This document shows positions 43,804 through 51,476 of a stretch of 64,000 nucleotides of DNA, in pieces (position 1 is the stretch's first letter; each line of letters begins with the position of its first letter). The position numbers and the translations under genes were made by a program. The DNA is from an uncultured Clostridia bacterium (GTDB lineage Bacteria > Bacillota > Clostridia > Oscillospirales > Oscillospiraceae), in contig CANSSG010000001.1 of assembly GCA_947649615.1 (NCBI GenBank), forward strand, positions 62,001 to 126,000, read 5' to 3'. Under the pieces are notes generated by a model that was not told the DNA's origin, did not search any database, and was given only the letters and a program-made list of their open reading frames with translations.

Positions 43804-45129
43804 TCAATAGATTTCCACATCCCCGCTGGTGGTTTCTGCGGTGACCACGCACCCGCCGCCGTTGAAAACACAGGAGCCAGATTTTCCGCGTATGTCGCCG
43901 TCAAAGTTAGAGACGTTGATCTCGCCGGAAATGGTGGCATAGTTCAACGTAAAGCCACTGTCGCCGGGCATCGCGAGGCTTACATTGCCGCTGATGCTCC
44001 CTATGCCAATCGCCCGGGCAGCGGTGTTGGACATATTGGCCCAGACGTCGCCGCTGACGGTGTTCAGATAGAGTTCCTCTACCTGTTCCAGGTAGTCTAG
44101 CTGGATGTCGCCGGAGACAGTGGATACGTTCGTTTTCGTGCTGTAGTACTCGCCGTAAACATCCCCGCTGGTGGTGGACACCTCCGCTTGGCCGGCATGC
44201 AGTTCGTTGCACATGACTTCCCCGCTGATGGTCTGGATATAGGCGGCCTGGGTGTAGCAGGAAACGGCTGTCACAGGCCCGCTGGCAGTTGCGATGTGCA
44301 AAGTGTCCAACTCCACGCGGTAGACCTGTACCTCTGCGGAAGCGGTGGTAATATTGATCTCGCCCAGCATCCCATCGGGGATGAGGATGTTAAGCCACTT
44401 CTGGCCCTTCACATTCCCCAGCACCCCGTTCTGGCGGTAGCGGATGTTCAGCGTCTCACCGTTTACCTCCATCTTCATCCGGGTGCGTTCGTTCAGCTCG
44501 TTTTCGGAATATTCGGTGATGCAGATTTTATCCCCGTTCCAGCTATCCACCCAGACCATACCGGCCGCCCATTCGATATCAATATTCTTCACGTCGCTGG
44601 TTTCAAAGTAATTCTCCCCCTCGGCGTACGCAAAGCCCTCATTGAGGGGCGCTTCCCCGAAGTCCCAGCCTTCCGCGTAAGCAGTCTCGAATGCGGAGGA
44701 TTCTGTTGGGTAGTCCCGCACATTCCGGTTCCACTGCCAGCGGTTCACCGCGCTTATGGCAGCGATAATGGCTATGGTCCAGAGTGCAATCTGCGTGATC
44801 CTGCGCCAGTCCTTCCACCATTTCACCTGCTTGGGGGTCTGATAGGCCCTGGCGCCGTCTCCGCCGCCCGGGCGGGAGACGGCGGGGTAGGCGAGGGGCG
44901 CAATGGGCCGCTGGTCCGGCGGGGTGTAGGGCAGGCCCTCCTCCTCCATGATGCGGCGGGCGATGGTCTCCACGTCCTCTAAACTGGCGACGGCGTCCTC
45001 CTCGCCCATACCCTCCTCCATGCGGTCGGCCAGCATTTCCGCGTAGTAGGTTAGGTGCTGTTCGGCCTGTTCCCGTGTCATGCCGTACAGGTTGTGATAT
45101 AGCTTATTCAGAAATTGCACTCGTGTCAT
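43804..45129 (-). CDS. DUF1700/DUF4097 membrane protein
   Basis: 441 residues. The N-terminal 85 residues match the DUF1700 pattern (FLNKLYHNLYGMTREQAEQH, EEDAVASLEDVETIARRIM), one transmembrane helix follows (IALWTIAIIAAISAV), then a long extracytoplasmic region of repeated short beta strands with recurring SGDV/SGEV/SGNV motifs, the signature of DUF4097 beta-helix domains. Such proteins are regularly encoded after a PadR regulator and may respond to envelope stress. Start ATG at 45129 overlaps the padR 3' end; AAGGAG is 10 nt upstream. Confidence 0.88.
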   Translation of the reverse strand: MTRVQFLNKLYHNLYGMTREQAEQHLTYYAEMLADRMEEGMGEEDAVASLEDVETIARRIMEEEGLPYTPPDQRPIAPLAYPAVSRPGGGDGARAYQTPKQVKWWKDWRRITQIALWTIAIIAAISAVNRWQWNRNVRDYPTESSAFETAYAEGWDFGEAPLNEGFAYAEGENYFETSDVKNIDIEWAAGMVWVDSWNGDKICITEYSENELNERTRMKMEVNGETLNIRYRQNGVLGNVKGQKWLNILIPDGMLGEINITTASAEVQVYRVELDTLHIATASGPVTAVSCYTQAAYIQTISGEVMCNELHAGQAEVSTTSGDVYGEYYSTKTNVSTVSGDIQLDYLEQVEELYLNTVSGDVWANMSNTAARAIGIGSISGNVSLAMPGDSGFTLNYATISGEINVSNFDGDIRGKSGSCVFNGGGCVVTAETTSGDVEIY

Positions 45130-45448
45130 CTCCGGCACACTCCTTTATCAACTGATATACCCGCTGGATTTCCGGCCAACTTTCCAAGAATTGCTGGATG
45201 TTCCCCACGCCTTCCGGCGTGATGCGGTAGAATTTCCGCAGCCGCCCGGCATGCTCAACAGAATAGACCGTCAGGCATCCCGCGCCCTCCAGCCTTCGCA
45301 GGATGGGATAGAGGGTGGATTCCGATATCTCAATCACGCTGGATAAATCCTTGATGATTTGATAGCCGTAAGAATCTCCCCTCCGCAGCAGGGACAACAC
45401 ACATACGTCCAACAGCCCGCGCTTGAGTTGAGGATCAATCACGTTCAT
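45104..45448 (-). CDS. PadR-family transcriptional regulator
   Basis: About 114 residues with the PadR winged helix: LKRGLLDVCVLSLLRRGDSY, GYQIIKDLSS, ISESTLYPILRRLEGAGCLT. It represses its own operon in most relatives. The start is uncertain: the ATG at 45448 is only one base from GGGGG, while the GTG at 45442 has that site at 7 nt. First gene of the operon with the DUF4097 protein and a small membrane protein. Confidence 0.92.
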   Translation of the reverse strand: MNVIDPQLKRGLLDVCVLSLLRRGDSYGYQIIKDLSSVIEISESTLYPILRRLEGAGCLTVYSVEHAGRLRKFYRITPEGVGNIQQFLESWPEIQRVYQLIKECAGDDTSAISE

Positions 45449-45465
45449 GCCCCCTTTCACATGAT

Positions 45466-45494
45466 ACTATACAACACATAGTGCTTCCTGTCAA
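45466..45494 (-). promoter_or_regulatory. Promoter of the padR operon with possible operator
   Basis: On the minus strand perfect TTGACA, 17-nt spacer, TATAGT. ACTAT-N7-ATAGT overlaps the -10 region as an inverted repeat and could be the PadR operator. Confidence 0.75.
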
Positions 45495-45616
45495 GAGGTA
45501 TTTTATTAAGAAATATGGAAGACTCACGCGGGCATGCCTGCTAAATGACGGAGCAACCAGAGCCGGGCGGCTTTTCGGCGGGCAAGGCCAAAACCCTGGG
45601 AGCGCTTGGCAAAGCG

Positions 45617-45687
45617 CTTTGCAGGCCGCGCCCGGCCCTTTTTTGACGCGAAGAAGCGGTATGCGCCGTGGCGCATACCGCTTCTTC
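45617..45687. repeat. Repeat fragment and 18-bp perfect hairpin
   Basis: CTTTGCAGGCCGCGCCCGGC and TTTTTTGACGCG at 45617-45650 match the right end of the element at 9536-9600 with its inner hairpin missing. It is followed by an 18-bp perfect inverted repeat (GAAGAAGCGGTATGCGCC, 2-nt spacer, complement) with no T-run on either side. The rest of the 45495-45709 gap shows no gene. Confidence 0.55.
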
Positions 45688-45709
45688 AGATGTGAGGGGC
45701 GGTGTTGGC

Positions 45710-46339
45710 TTATTTCCCCTTTACCGCCCGCTTCGCCAGGATCGCCGCCTGATAGCGGGGAATCAACGTCAGCGGCTCGCTGCCGTCGGTCAGGCCCATA
45801 TCAACGGCTTCCTGGAACTCCTTTTCCGCCCACAGCGGGACGGACTGGTTTTTCAGGTAGTCGTTCAGCGCGGTGTAGATTTCCTGTCCGGTCATGATAT
45901 CATCTCCTTCGTCAAATGGTCTGATATATGCCAAGGCCGCACTAAGGGTCCTGGTGCGGCGGAAGACGCCCCCGCCGTTAGACTGGCTGCCTGCCTCCCC
46001 CGGAGAGGTGTTGCCCTCGATAGCGGTAGCGGAGCTGCCCGCCGCATGCTCCACGATGCCGGTATGTCCGAAACGGTAGATCGCGATATCTCCCGGCCTT
46101 GGCTGGGAGACGACCCGCTCCCGCTGATTGGCCTGATACCAACGCAGCAGTGCGGAGCAGCTTGCCGTCCGGCAGGGCAGGGGCGTCCCCGCCTGCTGGA
46201 AGCACCACTGGACAAAAATCATGCACCAGGGTACGCCGTTCCAGCCGTACCACTGGCCGTATTTGGTCCGGTTGCTCCCTGCGGGGCTTTCCTTGGTGCC
46301 TAACTCGCCTGCGGCAATTTTCAGCAGTTCAGCGTACAT
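45710..46339 (-). CDS. Phage-type endolysin, CHAP domain
   Basis: 209 residues. The CHAP amidase/peptidase domain has Cys39 in WNGVPWCMIFVQW and His92 in YRFGHTGIVEH. The C-terminal 60 residues (LWAEKEFQEAVDMGLTDGSE) look like a degenerate SLH-like or cell-wall-binding segment. An internal ATG at 45895 (residue 149) has AAGGAG at 8 nt, so the C-terminal segment may also be made alone, as in several phage endolysins. Start ATG follows GGAGGGGG and overlaps the holin end. No signal peptide, so export needs the holin. Confidence 0.85.
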   Translation of the reverse strand: MYAELLKIAAGELGTKESPAGSNRTKYGQWYGWNGVPWCMIFVQWCFQQAGTPLPCRTASCSALLRWYQANQRERVVSQPRPGDIAIYRFGHTGIVEHAAGSSATAIEGNTSPGEAGSQSNGGGVFRRTRTLSAALAYIRPFDEGDDIMTGQEIYTALNDYLKNQSVPLWAEKEFQEAVDMGLTDGSEPLTLIPRYQAAILAKRAVKGK

Positions 46340-46544
46340 CGCCCCCTCCATTCCCTGGCTGATTGAGGGCTTTCTGGTTCTGGGTGCCGAAATAGAAGGC
46401 AATAATCACTGCGTAAATGGTCATAAAGTCCTGGCCCACCTCGCCCTTTAGCGCCTGGATGGCGAATACCAGGGTCAGGGCCAGGGTCACCAGGCTTTTA
46501 ATGCTCAACAGGTTGTTCACCCGCCTGATAAAAGCTTCATGCAT
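46329..46544 (-). CDS. Small holin-like protein
   Basis: 71 residues: short N-terminal helix (MHEAFIRRVNNLL), hydrophobic helix SLVTLALTLVFAIQALKG and a second FMTIYAVIIAFYFGTQNQK, then a polar tail. Size, membrane segments and position immediately before an endolysin (overlapping by 11 nt) indicate a phage holin that permeabilises the membrane for the endolysin. Start ATG at 46544 follows GGGAGAG. Confidence 0.75.
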   Translation of the reverse strand: MHEAFIRRVNNLLSIKSLVTLALTLVFAIQALKGEVGQDFMTIYAVIIAFYFGTQNQKALNQPGNGGGDVR

Positions 46545-46639
46545 ACTGCATCTCTCCCATGTAAAAATTCCGGGGATATATTGCCCCCGCTGTATTAATA
46601 TGCGCCGGGCGGCCCGCTTGTGCCTGTCCCGGGGTCTCG

Positions 46640-47038
46640 TCATACCGCCTGGAACACGGCCACATATCTTGCGTCTCCCGCCACGGTGAAGGTATGGCTC
46701 TGGGTGGTGACGGTAGTGGGGAACATGCTGCCGCCGGTGAACCGGTTCCACTGCTTGAAGGCGTACCCGGCCTTCGGCTCCGCTTCGATGGTCACCGTCA
46801 TTCCCGAGGAGACCGCGCCGCCCGGGGATACAGTCCCCATTGCAGCGTTGGCGCTTTCCACCGTAATCGTACAGACCCCCGCCGGAAGCTGCCCGCCGGA
46901 GGGCATGGTGCGAATCAATTCCGGGTAAAAGGAGAAGGGGTCGTCGTCGTAGACCTCCTGCCCCATTTCGGTCAAGGCGTCCCGGATCGCGTTTTTGGTA
47001 TCCTGGAGCGCCGCCAGCTTTTCCGTGATGGTACCCAT
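46640..47038 (-). CDS. Phage-related protein with bacterial-repeat-type domain
   Basis: 132 residues. The N-terminal 50 residues are helical (MGTITEKLAALQDTKNAIRD), as in phage proteins encoded near tail-fibre genes. The C-terminal part (ESANAAMGTVSPGGAV, AEPKAGYAFKQWNRFTGGS) matches the InlB-type beta-repeat with the AxxGYxFxxW signature, a surface-adhesion fold. Likely a receptor-binding or tail-tip accessory protein. Start ATG overlaps the previous gene's stop and follows GGGGAGG. Confidence 0.7.
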   Translation of the reverse strand: MGTITEKLAALQDTKNAIRDALTEMGQEVYDDDPFSFYPELIRTMPSGGQLPAGVCTITVESANAAMGTVSPGGAVSSGMTVTIEAEPKAGYAFKQWNRFTGGSMFPTTVTTQSHTFTVAGDARYVAVFQAV

Positions 47039-47265
47039 CAGATTTCCTCCCCGTTGATTTCATCCAGGATTGCCCCGATATTCCCCAGCAATCCGTCCAC
47101 ATATGCCTTACTGGCCATGCCGTCCTTTGGGACGGGGGCGCCGCCTTCGTCAAAGCCCAGGTATTGCCCCGCCGAGCCGGACAGGGCGTCCTGCTTTCCG
47201 GCCAAGCCGTCCCGGAGCCATTCCGCCAGGCGCCGGAGGCCGGTTTCATCCAAATATTTTGCCAA
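47038..47265 (-). CDS. Short phage tail-fibre-like protein
   Basis: 75 residues: LAKYLDETGLRRLAEWLRDG, KQDALSGSAGQYLGFDEGG. The opening resembles the start of the next upstream protein (MNKYLDANGLLYVWEKVKG), so it may be a shortened paralogue. Start is the TTG at 47265 preceded by AAAGGAGGT; no ATG fits. It is probably a structural or assembly component of a tail tip. Confidence 0.6.
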   Translation of the reverse strand: MAKYLDETGLRRLAEWLRDGLAGKQDALSGSAGQYLGFDEGGAPVPKDGMASKAYVDGLLGNIGAILDEINGEEI

Positions 47266-47290
47266 ATAGGATACCTCCTTTCCAAGCGGC

Positions 47291-47791
47291 TCAACCGGCC
47301 AGCAGCGCATCAATTTCCGCGTTTGAGATGGACTCGATTTCCACCGTGCTGCCCAGGGCGTCCCACTGCTGTCCGTCCCAGGCGTAGTTCATGCCCGTCG
47401 ATTCCACGTTCCACACGTCCCCCAGGGCATTGCCTTCCCCCGGCAGCGCGGCGATATCGGCCACGCTGCCCTTGAAGCGGTACAGCCCTGTGATATCGCT
47501 TTTCAGCGCCAGGTCCGGCTTGCCGGAAATCTGGTCCCAGACGGCGGATTGGGCGGACAACACGCCGCCGGAGATGGACAGCCCCGCCCCCACCATCACG
47601 CCGCCCAGGACCTCCGCCGTAGCGGCGGGCAGCGTGTAGGCGGACAGGCCTGCCAGCTTGCGCTTTTCCTCGTCGGTGTAGTCGTTGGCGGACAGGCCCT
47701 TGCCGGACACCTTGTCCACCTTCCCGCCGAGCTGGCCCTTGACCTTTTCCCAGACATAGAGCAGCCCGTTGGCGTCCAAGTACTTATTCAT
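47291..47791 (-). CDS. Phage tail-fibre/head-fibre-like protein
   Basis: 166 residues. N-terminus MNKYLDANGLLYVWEKVKG followed by low-complexity beta repeats (LPAATAEVLGGVMVGAGLSI) that are typical of phage fibre proteins, then a C-terminal module LGDVWNVESTGMNYAWDGQQ, common in clostridial prophage fibres. Start ATG follows GGAGG and overlaps the preceding gene by 8 nt. Confidence 0.75.
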   Translation of the reverse strand: MNKYLDANGLLYVWEKVKGQLGGKVDKVSGKGLSANDYTDEEKRKLAGLSAYTLPAATAEVLGGVMVGAGLSISGGVLSAQSAVWDQISGKPDLALKSDITGLYRFKGSVADIAALPGEGNALGDVWNVESTGMNYAWDGQQWDALGSTVEIESISNAEIDALLAG

Positions 47792-48458
47792 GCATCAATT
47801 CCTCCAATTCAATGTTTGTGATGGGCCGGACGGGTTCCGGGATGCGCTCCACGGCCTCCGCCAGCCCGGTGATGGACGCGATAGGGTGTTGATTTTCCGC
47901 GTCCCGGTAGGTCAGCGTCCGGTGGTCTAACGCGCCGCCCTCGCCGCCTCCGGATACGCCGGAGCCGGTGTCGGTATAGGCGCCCTTCTCCTGGTCCCAG
48001 ACCCACCAGGAGCCGTCTTGGATAATAGGCGCATGGACGGCGGCGGCTTCGGCTTTCCCGGCGGCCTCCAGGGCCTTCGCCCCGGCGGACAGGATTTTCT
48101 CCAGATAGGCCCCCCATGGGTCCTCCTCCCCGTCGGCCAGTCCCTTGGCGACATAGGTGGCGTAGGTGTGGGATTTCACCACCCGCTCACCGGCGCACCA
48201 GCGCAGCTCGCAGCAGCCATGGCCGGCCTGGGCCACGTCGCCGGCGGCGACCCGCCACACGGCCCTGCCGGCCCCGTCCGTCTCCAGCGCCACAGGGTAA
48301 GCCGGCCCGCCGTCCGGCGGGCGGTACAGGAGCAGGGCCGCGCCCCCTCCGGATTCCGCCGCCCACCGGGCGGTTTCAGGGAAGACCAATTCCCTGGCCA
48401 AATGCTCCCCCTGTTTGCCCAGGTACAGCGTTCCCGGGCTGTTGATTACGGTTCGCAA
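47784..48458 (-). CDS. Phage baseplate/fibre-type protein
   Basis: 224 residues. The N-terminal region (residues 1-105, SPGTLYLGKQGEHLARELVF) resembles the adaptor domain of phage baseplate upper proteins; a helical linker (GAKALEAAGKAEAAAVHAP) and a C-terminal carbohydrate-type module (IIQDGSWWVWDQEKGAYTDT) follow. First gene of the cassette. Start is the TTG at 48458, eight nt after GGAGG. I see no tail-tube, sheath or capsid gene on either side. Confidence 0.7.
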   Translation of the reverse strand: MRTVINSPGTLYLGKQGEHLARELVFPETARWAAESGGGAALLLYRPPDGGPAYPVALETDGAGRAVWRVAAGDVAQAGHGCCELRWCAGERVVKSHTYATYVAKGLADGEEDPWGAYLEKILSAGAKALEAAGKAEAAAVHAPIIQDGSWWVWDQEKGAYTDTGSGVSGGGEGGALDHRTLTYRDAENQHPIASITGLAEAVERIPEPVRPITNIELEELMHE

Positions 48459-48611
48459 ATCAAGTGCCTCCTTTCAAGTGTTGTACACCCTAAGGCCGCA
48501 TTTCAAGAAAAGTTGCCGTAAAAACGGCAACCTTTTCCAAAAAATTTTTTCAAAACCCACCGCGCGGCGTAAAAGCCGGCAAAACCTGCCTGCCGGCCGT
48601 TGGCGCGCGTC

Positions 48612-48640
48612 TTGACAGCGCCCGCTGGGTAAGGTATGCT
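48612..48640 (+). promoter_or_regulatory. Promoter of the MarR-type regulator
   Basis: Perfect TTGACA, 17-nt spacer, TATGCT, 31 nt before the start codon. A hairpin (GTTGCCGT with ACGGCAAC, 48512-48531) lies in the divergent gap. Confidence 0.7.
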
Positions 48641-48671
48641 ATAGAGCAGAAAAACAGGGAGGTTTCCGCCT

Positions 48672-49121
48672 ATGCTGCCCGCCTTTTTTACCCGGTCCCA
48701 AGGCCTGCGCAAGCTGTATTGCAGCTTGTTCACCGGCATGCTGGACCGCCGCGGCCTGACCCAGTTAGAGACCGACATTCTGCTCTTTCTGGCCAACAAC
48801 CCGGACTGCGACACCGCCCGCGATATTGTGGAAAAGCGGCACCTGGCGAAATCCCACGTATCCGCCGGGGTAGAGGCCCTGGCGGCCTGCGGCCTGCTGG
48901 AACGCCGGAAGCAGGCGGGCAACCGCAAGACCATCCATCTCCGCCTCACCGCCGCCGCCGCGCCGGTGGTAGAGGAGGGCCGCGCCATTCAGCAGCAGTA
49001 CGGGCAGATGTTACTGGAGGATTTTTCAGAGGAGGAGCGGCGGGAGCTGTTCCGGCTTCTGGAAAAGGTCAGCGGGAACGTAGACCGCATACTGTCGGAG
49101 CCGCGGCCGCCGCTGCCTTGA
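48672..49121 (+). CDS. MarR-family transcriptional regulator
   Basis: 149 residues with the MarR winged helix: LTQLETDILLFLANNPDCDT, ARDIVEKRHLAKSHVSAGVE, ALAACGLLERRKQAGNRKTI. Dimeric MarR proteins usually repress adjacent transport or stress genes in response to small ligands. It is 70 nt upstream of the DUF1538 gene in the same direction, so it may regulate that set. Start ATG follows GGGAGG. Confidence 0.9.
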   Translation: MLPAFFTRSQGLRKLYCSLFTGMLDRRGLTQLETDILLFLANNPDCDTARDIVEKRHLAKSHVSAGVEALAACGLLERRKQAGNRKTIHLRLTAAAAPVVEEGRAIQQQYGQMLLEDFSEEERRELFRLLEKVSGNVDRILSEPRPPLP

Positions 49122-49191
49122 CAAGAACACCTATTTATAATAAAATAAAGAAAATCCACCGCGCCCCGCCGGGGCGGGAAAGGAGCCGCCT

Positions 49192-50715
49192 GTGCGTATC
49201 AACCCCCTGCTGATGGAAAAGATTCGGGAATCCCTGTCCTCCGTGCTGCCCATCACCGCCATCGTGCTGCTGCTGAGCATTACCATCGTTCCGCTGACCA
49301 CGGGGACGCTGGTGCTGTTTCTGTTTGGCGCGGCGCTGCTGATTGTAGGGGTCGGCATGTTCACCATGGGCGTAGACATGTCCATGACCCCCATGGGCAG
49401 CGCCATAGGCGTGTCCATGAGCCGCGCGAAGCATGTGGCCGTCCCCCTGGCGGCCGCCTTTGTGCTGGGAATGCTTATCACCGTGGCCGAGCCGGACCTG
49501 ACGGTGCTGGCCCAGCAGGTGCCGGCCATCCCCAACTGGGTGCTGATTTTCACGGTAGCGGCGGGGGTAGGGCTGTTTTTGGCGGTGGCCCTGCTGCGGG
49601 TCATGCGGAAGATCCCGCTGTCTTTCCTGCTGGTAGGCTTTTATCTGGCGGCGTTTGTGCTGGCCATCGTATTTACGCCCAACGACTTCATTCCCGTGTC
49701 CTTCGACTCCGGCGGCGTGACCACGGGTCCGATCACGGTGCCGTTTATCATGGCCCTGGGCGTGGGCCTTGCCTCTGTGCGCAACGACAAAAACGCCACC
49801 AGCGACAGCTTTGGCCTGGTGGCACTGTGCAGTATTGGGCCGATTTTGTCGGTATTGATTTTGGGCGTCTGCTACTCCCCGGACAGCGCCAGCTATACCC
49901 CCGTGTCCCTGGCGGAGATTGTCACCACCCAGGATGCGGCCCGGGAGTTTGCCGCGGCCATTCCCCACTACGCGGGGGAGGTCGCGTCGGCGATGATACC
50001 CATATGCGCCGTGTTTGCGCTGTTCCAGCTTCTCACCCGGCGGTTCAAGCGGACCCAGCTTTTGCGCATTGTCAGCGGCATGGTATATACTTACATAGGG
50101 CTGGTGATGTTCCTTACGGGGGTCAACGTAGGCTTCATGGGCGCGGGCCAGCTCATTGGGGCCACCATCGCCGGAAGCGAGGCGCAGTTCCTTCTGATTC
50201 CCGTGGGCATGATAATGGGTTATTTCATCGTCGCGGCCGAGCCGGCGGTCCATGTGCTGGTCAAGCAGGTGGAGGAGGTCTCCATGGGTTCCATCTCCCA
50301 GACGGCCATGCGCCGGGGCATGAGCATCGGGGTGGCCATATCCATCGGCATCGCCATGCTGCGGGTGCTGACGGGCATTTCGATTTTGTGGTTTTTGATT
50401 CCAGGGTATGCGGTCTCCCTGGCGCTGACCTTTTTTGTCCCCCAGTTGTTTACAGGCGTGGCCTTCGACGCGGGCGGGGTGGCGTCGGGTCCGATGACGG
50501 CCACGTTTTTGCTTCCCTTCGCCATGGGCGCCTGTGAAGCGGCAGGGGGCAATTTGATGACCGACGCCTTTGGCCTGGTGGCGCTGGTAGCCATGACGCC
50601 ACTGGTGGCAATCCAGCTTCTCGGCCTGGCGGGCCGTGTGCGCAAGCGCCTGGCGGACGACGCGCTGAAGGCGGAGCTGTCCCGCGTGAAGGACTGCGTG
50701 GTGTATTACGACTGA
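49192..50715 (+). CDS. DUF1538 membrane protein, internally duplicated
   Basis: 507 residues, about 12-14 transmembrane helices. The two halves repeat the same motifs: VAEPDLTVLAQQV / AAEPAVHVLVKQV; SFDSGGVTTGPITVPF / AFDAGGVASGPMTATF; SDSFGLVALCSIGP / TDAFGLVALVAMTP. Conserved Asp/Glu and small residues within helices suggest an inverted- or direct-repeat transporter, with substrate unknown. Start is the GTG at 49192 after AAAGGAG. The tandem PII-like gene follows at 79 nt. Confidence 0.88.
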   Translation: MRINPLLMEKIRESLSSVLPITAIVLLLSITIVPLTTGTLVLFLFGAALLIVGVGMFTMGVDMSMTPMGSAIGVSMSRAKHVAVPLAAAFVLGMLITVAEPDLTVLAQQVPAIPNWVLIFTVAAGVGLFLAVALLRVMRKIPLSFLLVGFYLAAFVLAIVFTPNDFIPVSFDSGGVTTGPITVPFIMALGVGLASVRNDKNATSDSFGLVALCSIGPILSVLILGVCYSPDSASYTPVSLAEIVTTQDAAREFAAAIPHYAGEVASAMIPICAVFALFQLLTRRFKRTQLLRIVSGMVYTYIGLVMFLTGVNVGFMGAGQLIGATIAGSEAQFLLIPVGMIMGYFIVAAEPAVHVLVKQVEEVSMGSISQTAMRRGMSIGVAISIGIAMLRVLTGISILWFLIPGYAVSLALTFFVPQLFTGVAFDAGGVASGPMTATFLLPFAMGACEAAGGNLMTDAFGLVALVAMTPLVAIQLLGLAGRVRKRLADDALKAELSRVKDCVVYYD

Positions 50716-50794
50716 TGCGGCCGCAGATGGGGGGCGCAGTGCCGCCCGCCGGTCAAATCAACAAATTCCCCCTGCGTTATAGGAGAGGACGCCT

Positions 50795-51472
50795 ATGAAA
50801 AAACCAGAACAAATGGCATTGATTATGTCCATCGTAGAGCGGGGCAGCGGCGGCAAGCTGGTGAAGCTCTACAAGAAAAACCAGGTTTTTACCCACATCC
50901 GGTTTGAGGGCCAGGGTACCGCCACGTCGGAGATCCTGGACATCCTGGGCCTGGGCGGGTCGGAGAAGGACATTCTCCTGAGCATGACCACCCGCGCCGC
51001 CGCCCGCGTCCTGCTGGAGCGTCTGGACGATGAGCTGCGCGGGGCGGCGCCTGGGCGCGGGATAGCCTTTGCCATACCCCTGGCGGCGGTAAGCAGCCTG
51101 ATGGCCGCCTACATCGGCCTGAAAACAAAACTGGACAGCGAAGGGAGCGGCAGCATGGACAACCAGCAGAAGACCAGCATGATATTGGTCACGGTCAACC
51201 AAGGCTACACGGACGTAGTTATGGAAACGGCCCGGAAGGCGGGGGCCAGAGGCGGCACCATCATCCGGGGCCGCTGGGCGGGGGACGAAAGCTTTGCGGA
51301 ATCCTACGGCATCACGACCTTGCAGGAGGAAAAGGAACTGATTTTCATAGTAGTCCCCACGGACCTGCGCAACGGCATCATGGATGCGGTGACAAAAAAC
51401 CACGGCCTGCGCACGGAAGCGGGGGCCATGGTCAGTTCTGTAGGCGTAGAGCAGCTCGTCCATCTGAGTTGA
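50795..51472 (+). CDS. Tandem PII-like signalling protein
   Basis: 225 residues formed by two PII-fold domains of about 110 residues. The second carries KAGARGGTIIRGRWAGDESF, close to the PII T-loop base and nucleotide site; the first (ERGSGGKLVKLYKKNQVFTH) is more divergent. PII proteins sense nucleotides or 2-oxoglutarate and often bind membrane transporters. An in-frame ATG at 51155 (residue 121) has AAGGGAG at 7 nt, so the second domain may also be made separately. Placed right after the DUF1538 membrane protein, its likely partner. Start ATG follows TAGGAGAGG. Confidence 0.85.
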   Translation: MKKPEQMALIMSIVERGSGGKLVKLYKKNQVFTHIRFEGQGTATSEILDILGLGGSEKDILLSMTTRAAARVLLERLDDELRGAAPGRGIAFAIPLAAVSSLMAAYIGLKTKLDSEGSGSMDNQQKTSMILVTVNQGYTDVVMETARKAGARGGTIIRGRWAGDESFAESYGITTLQEEKELIFIVVPTDLRNGIMDAVTKNHGLRTEAGAMVSSVGVEQLVHLS

Positions 51473-51476
51473 GCCT

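Noticed and set aside
45710..48458. Complete prophage
   Set aside because: No integrase, repressor, terminase, portal, capsid or tail-tube genes and no att-like direct repeats were seen around the cassette.
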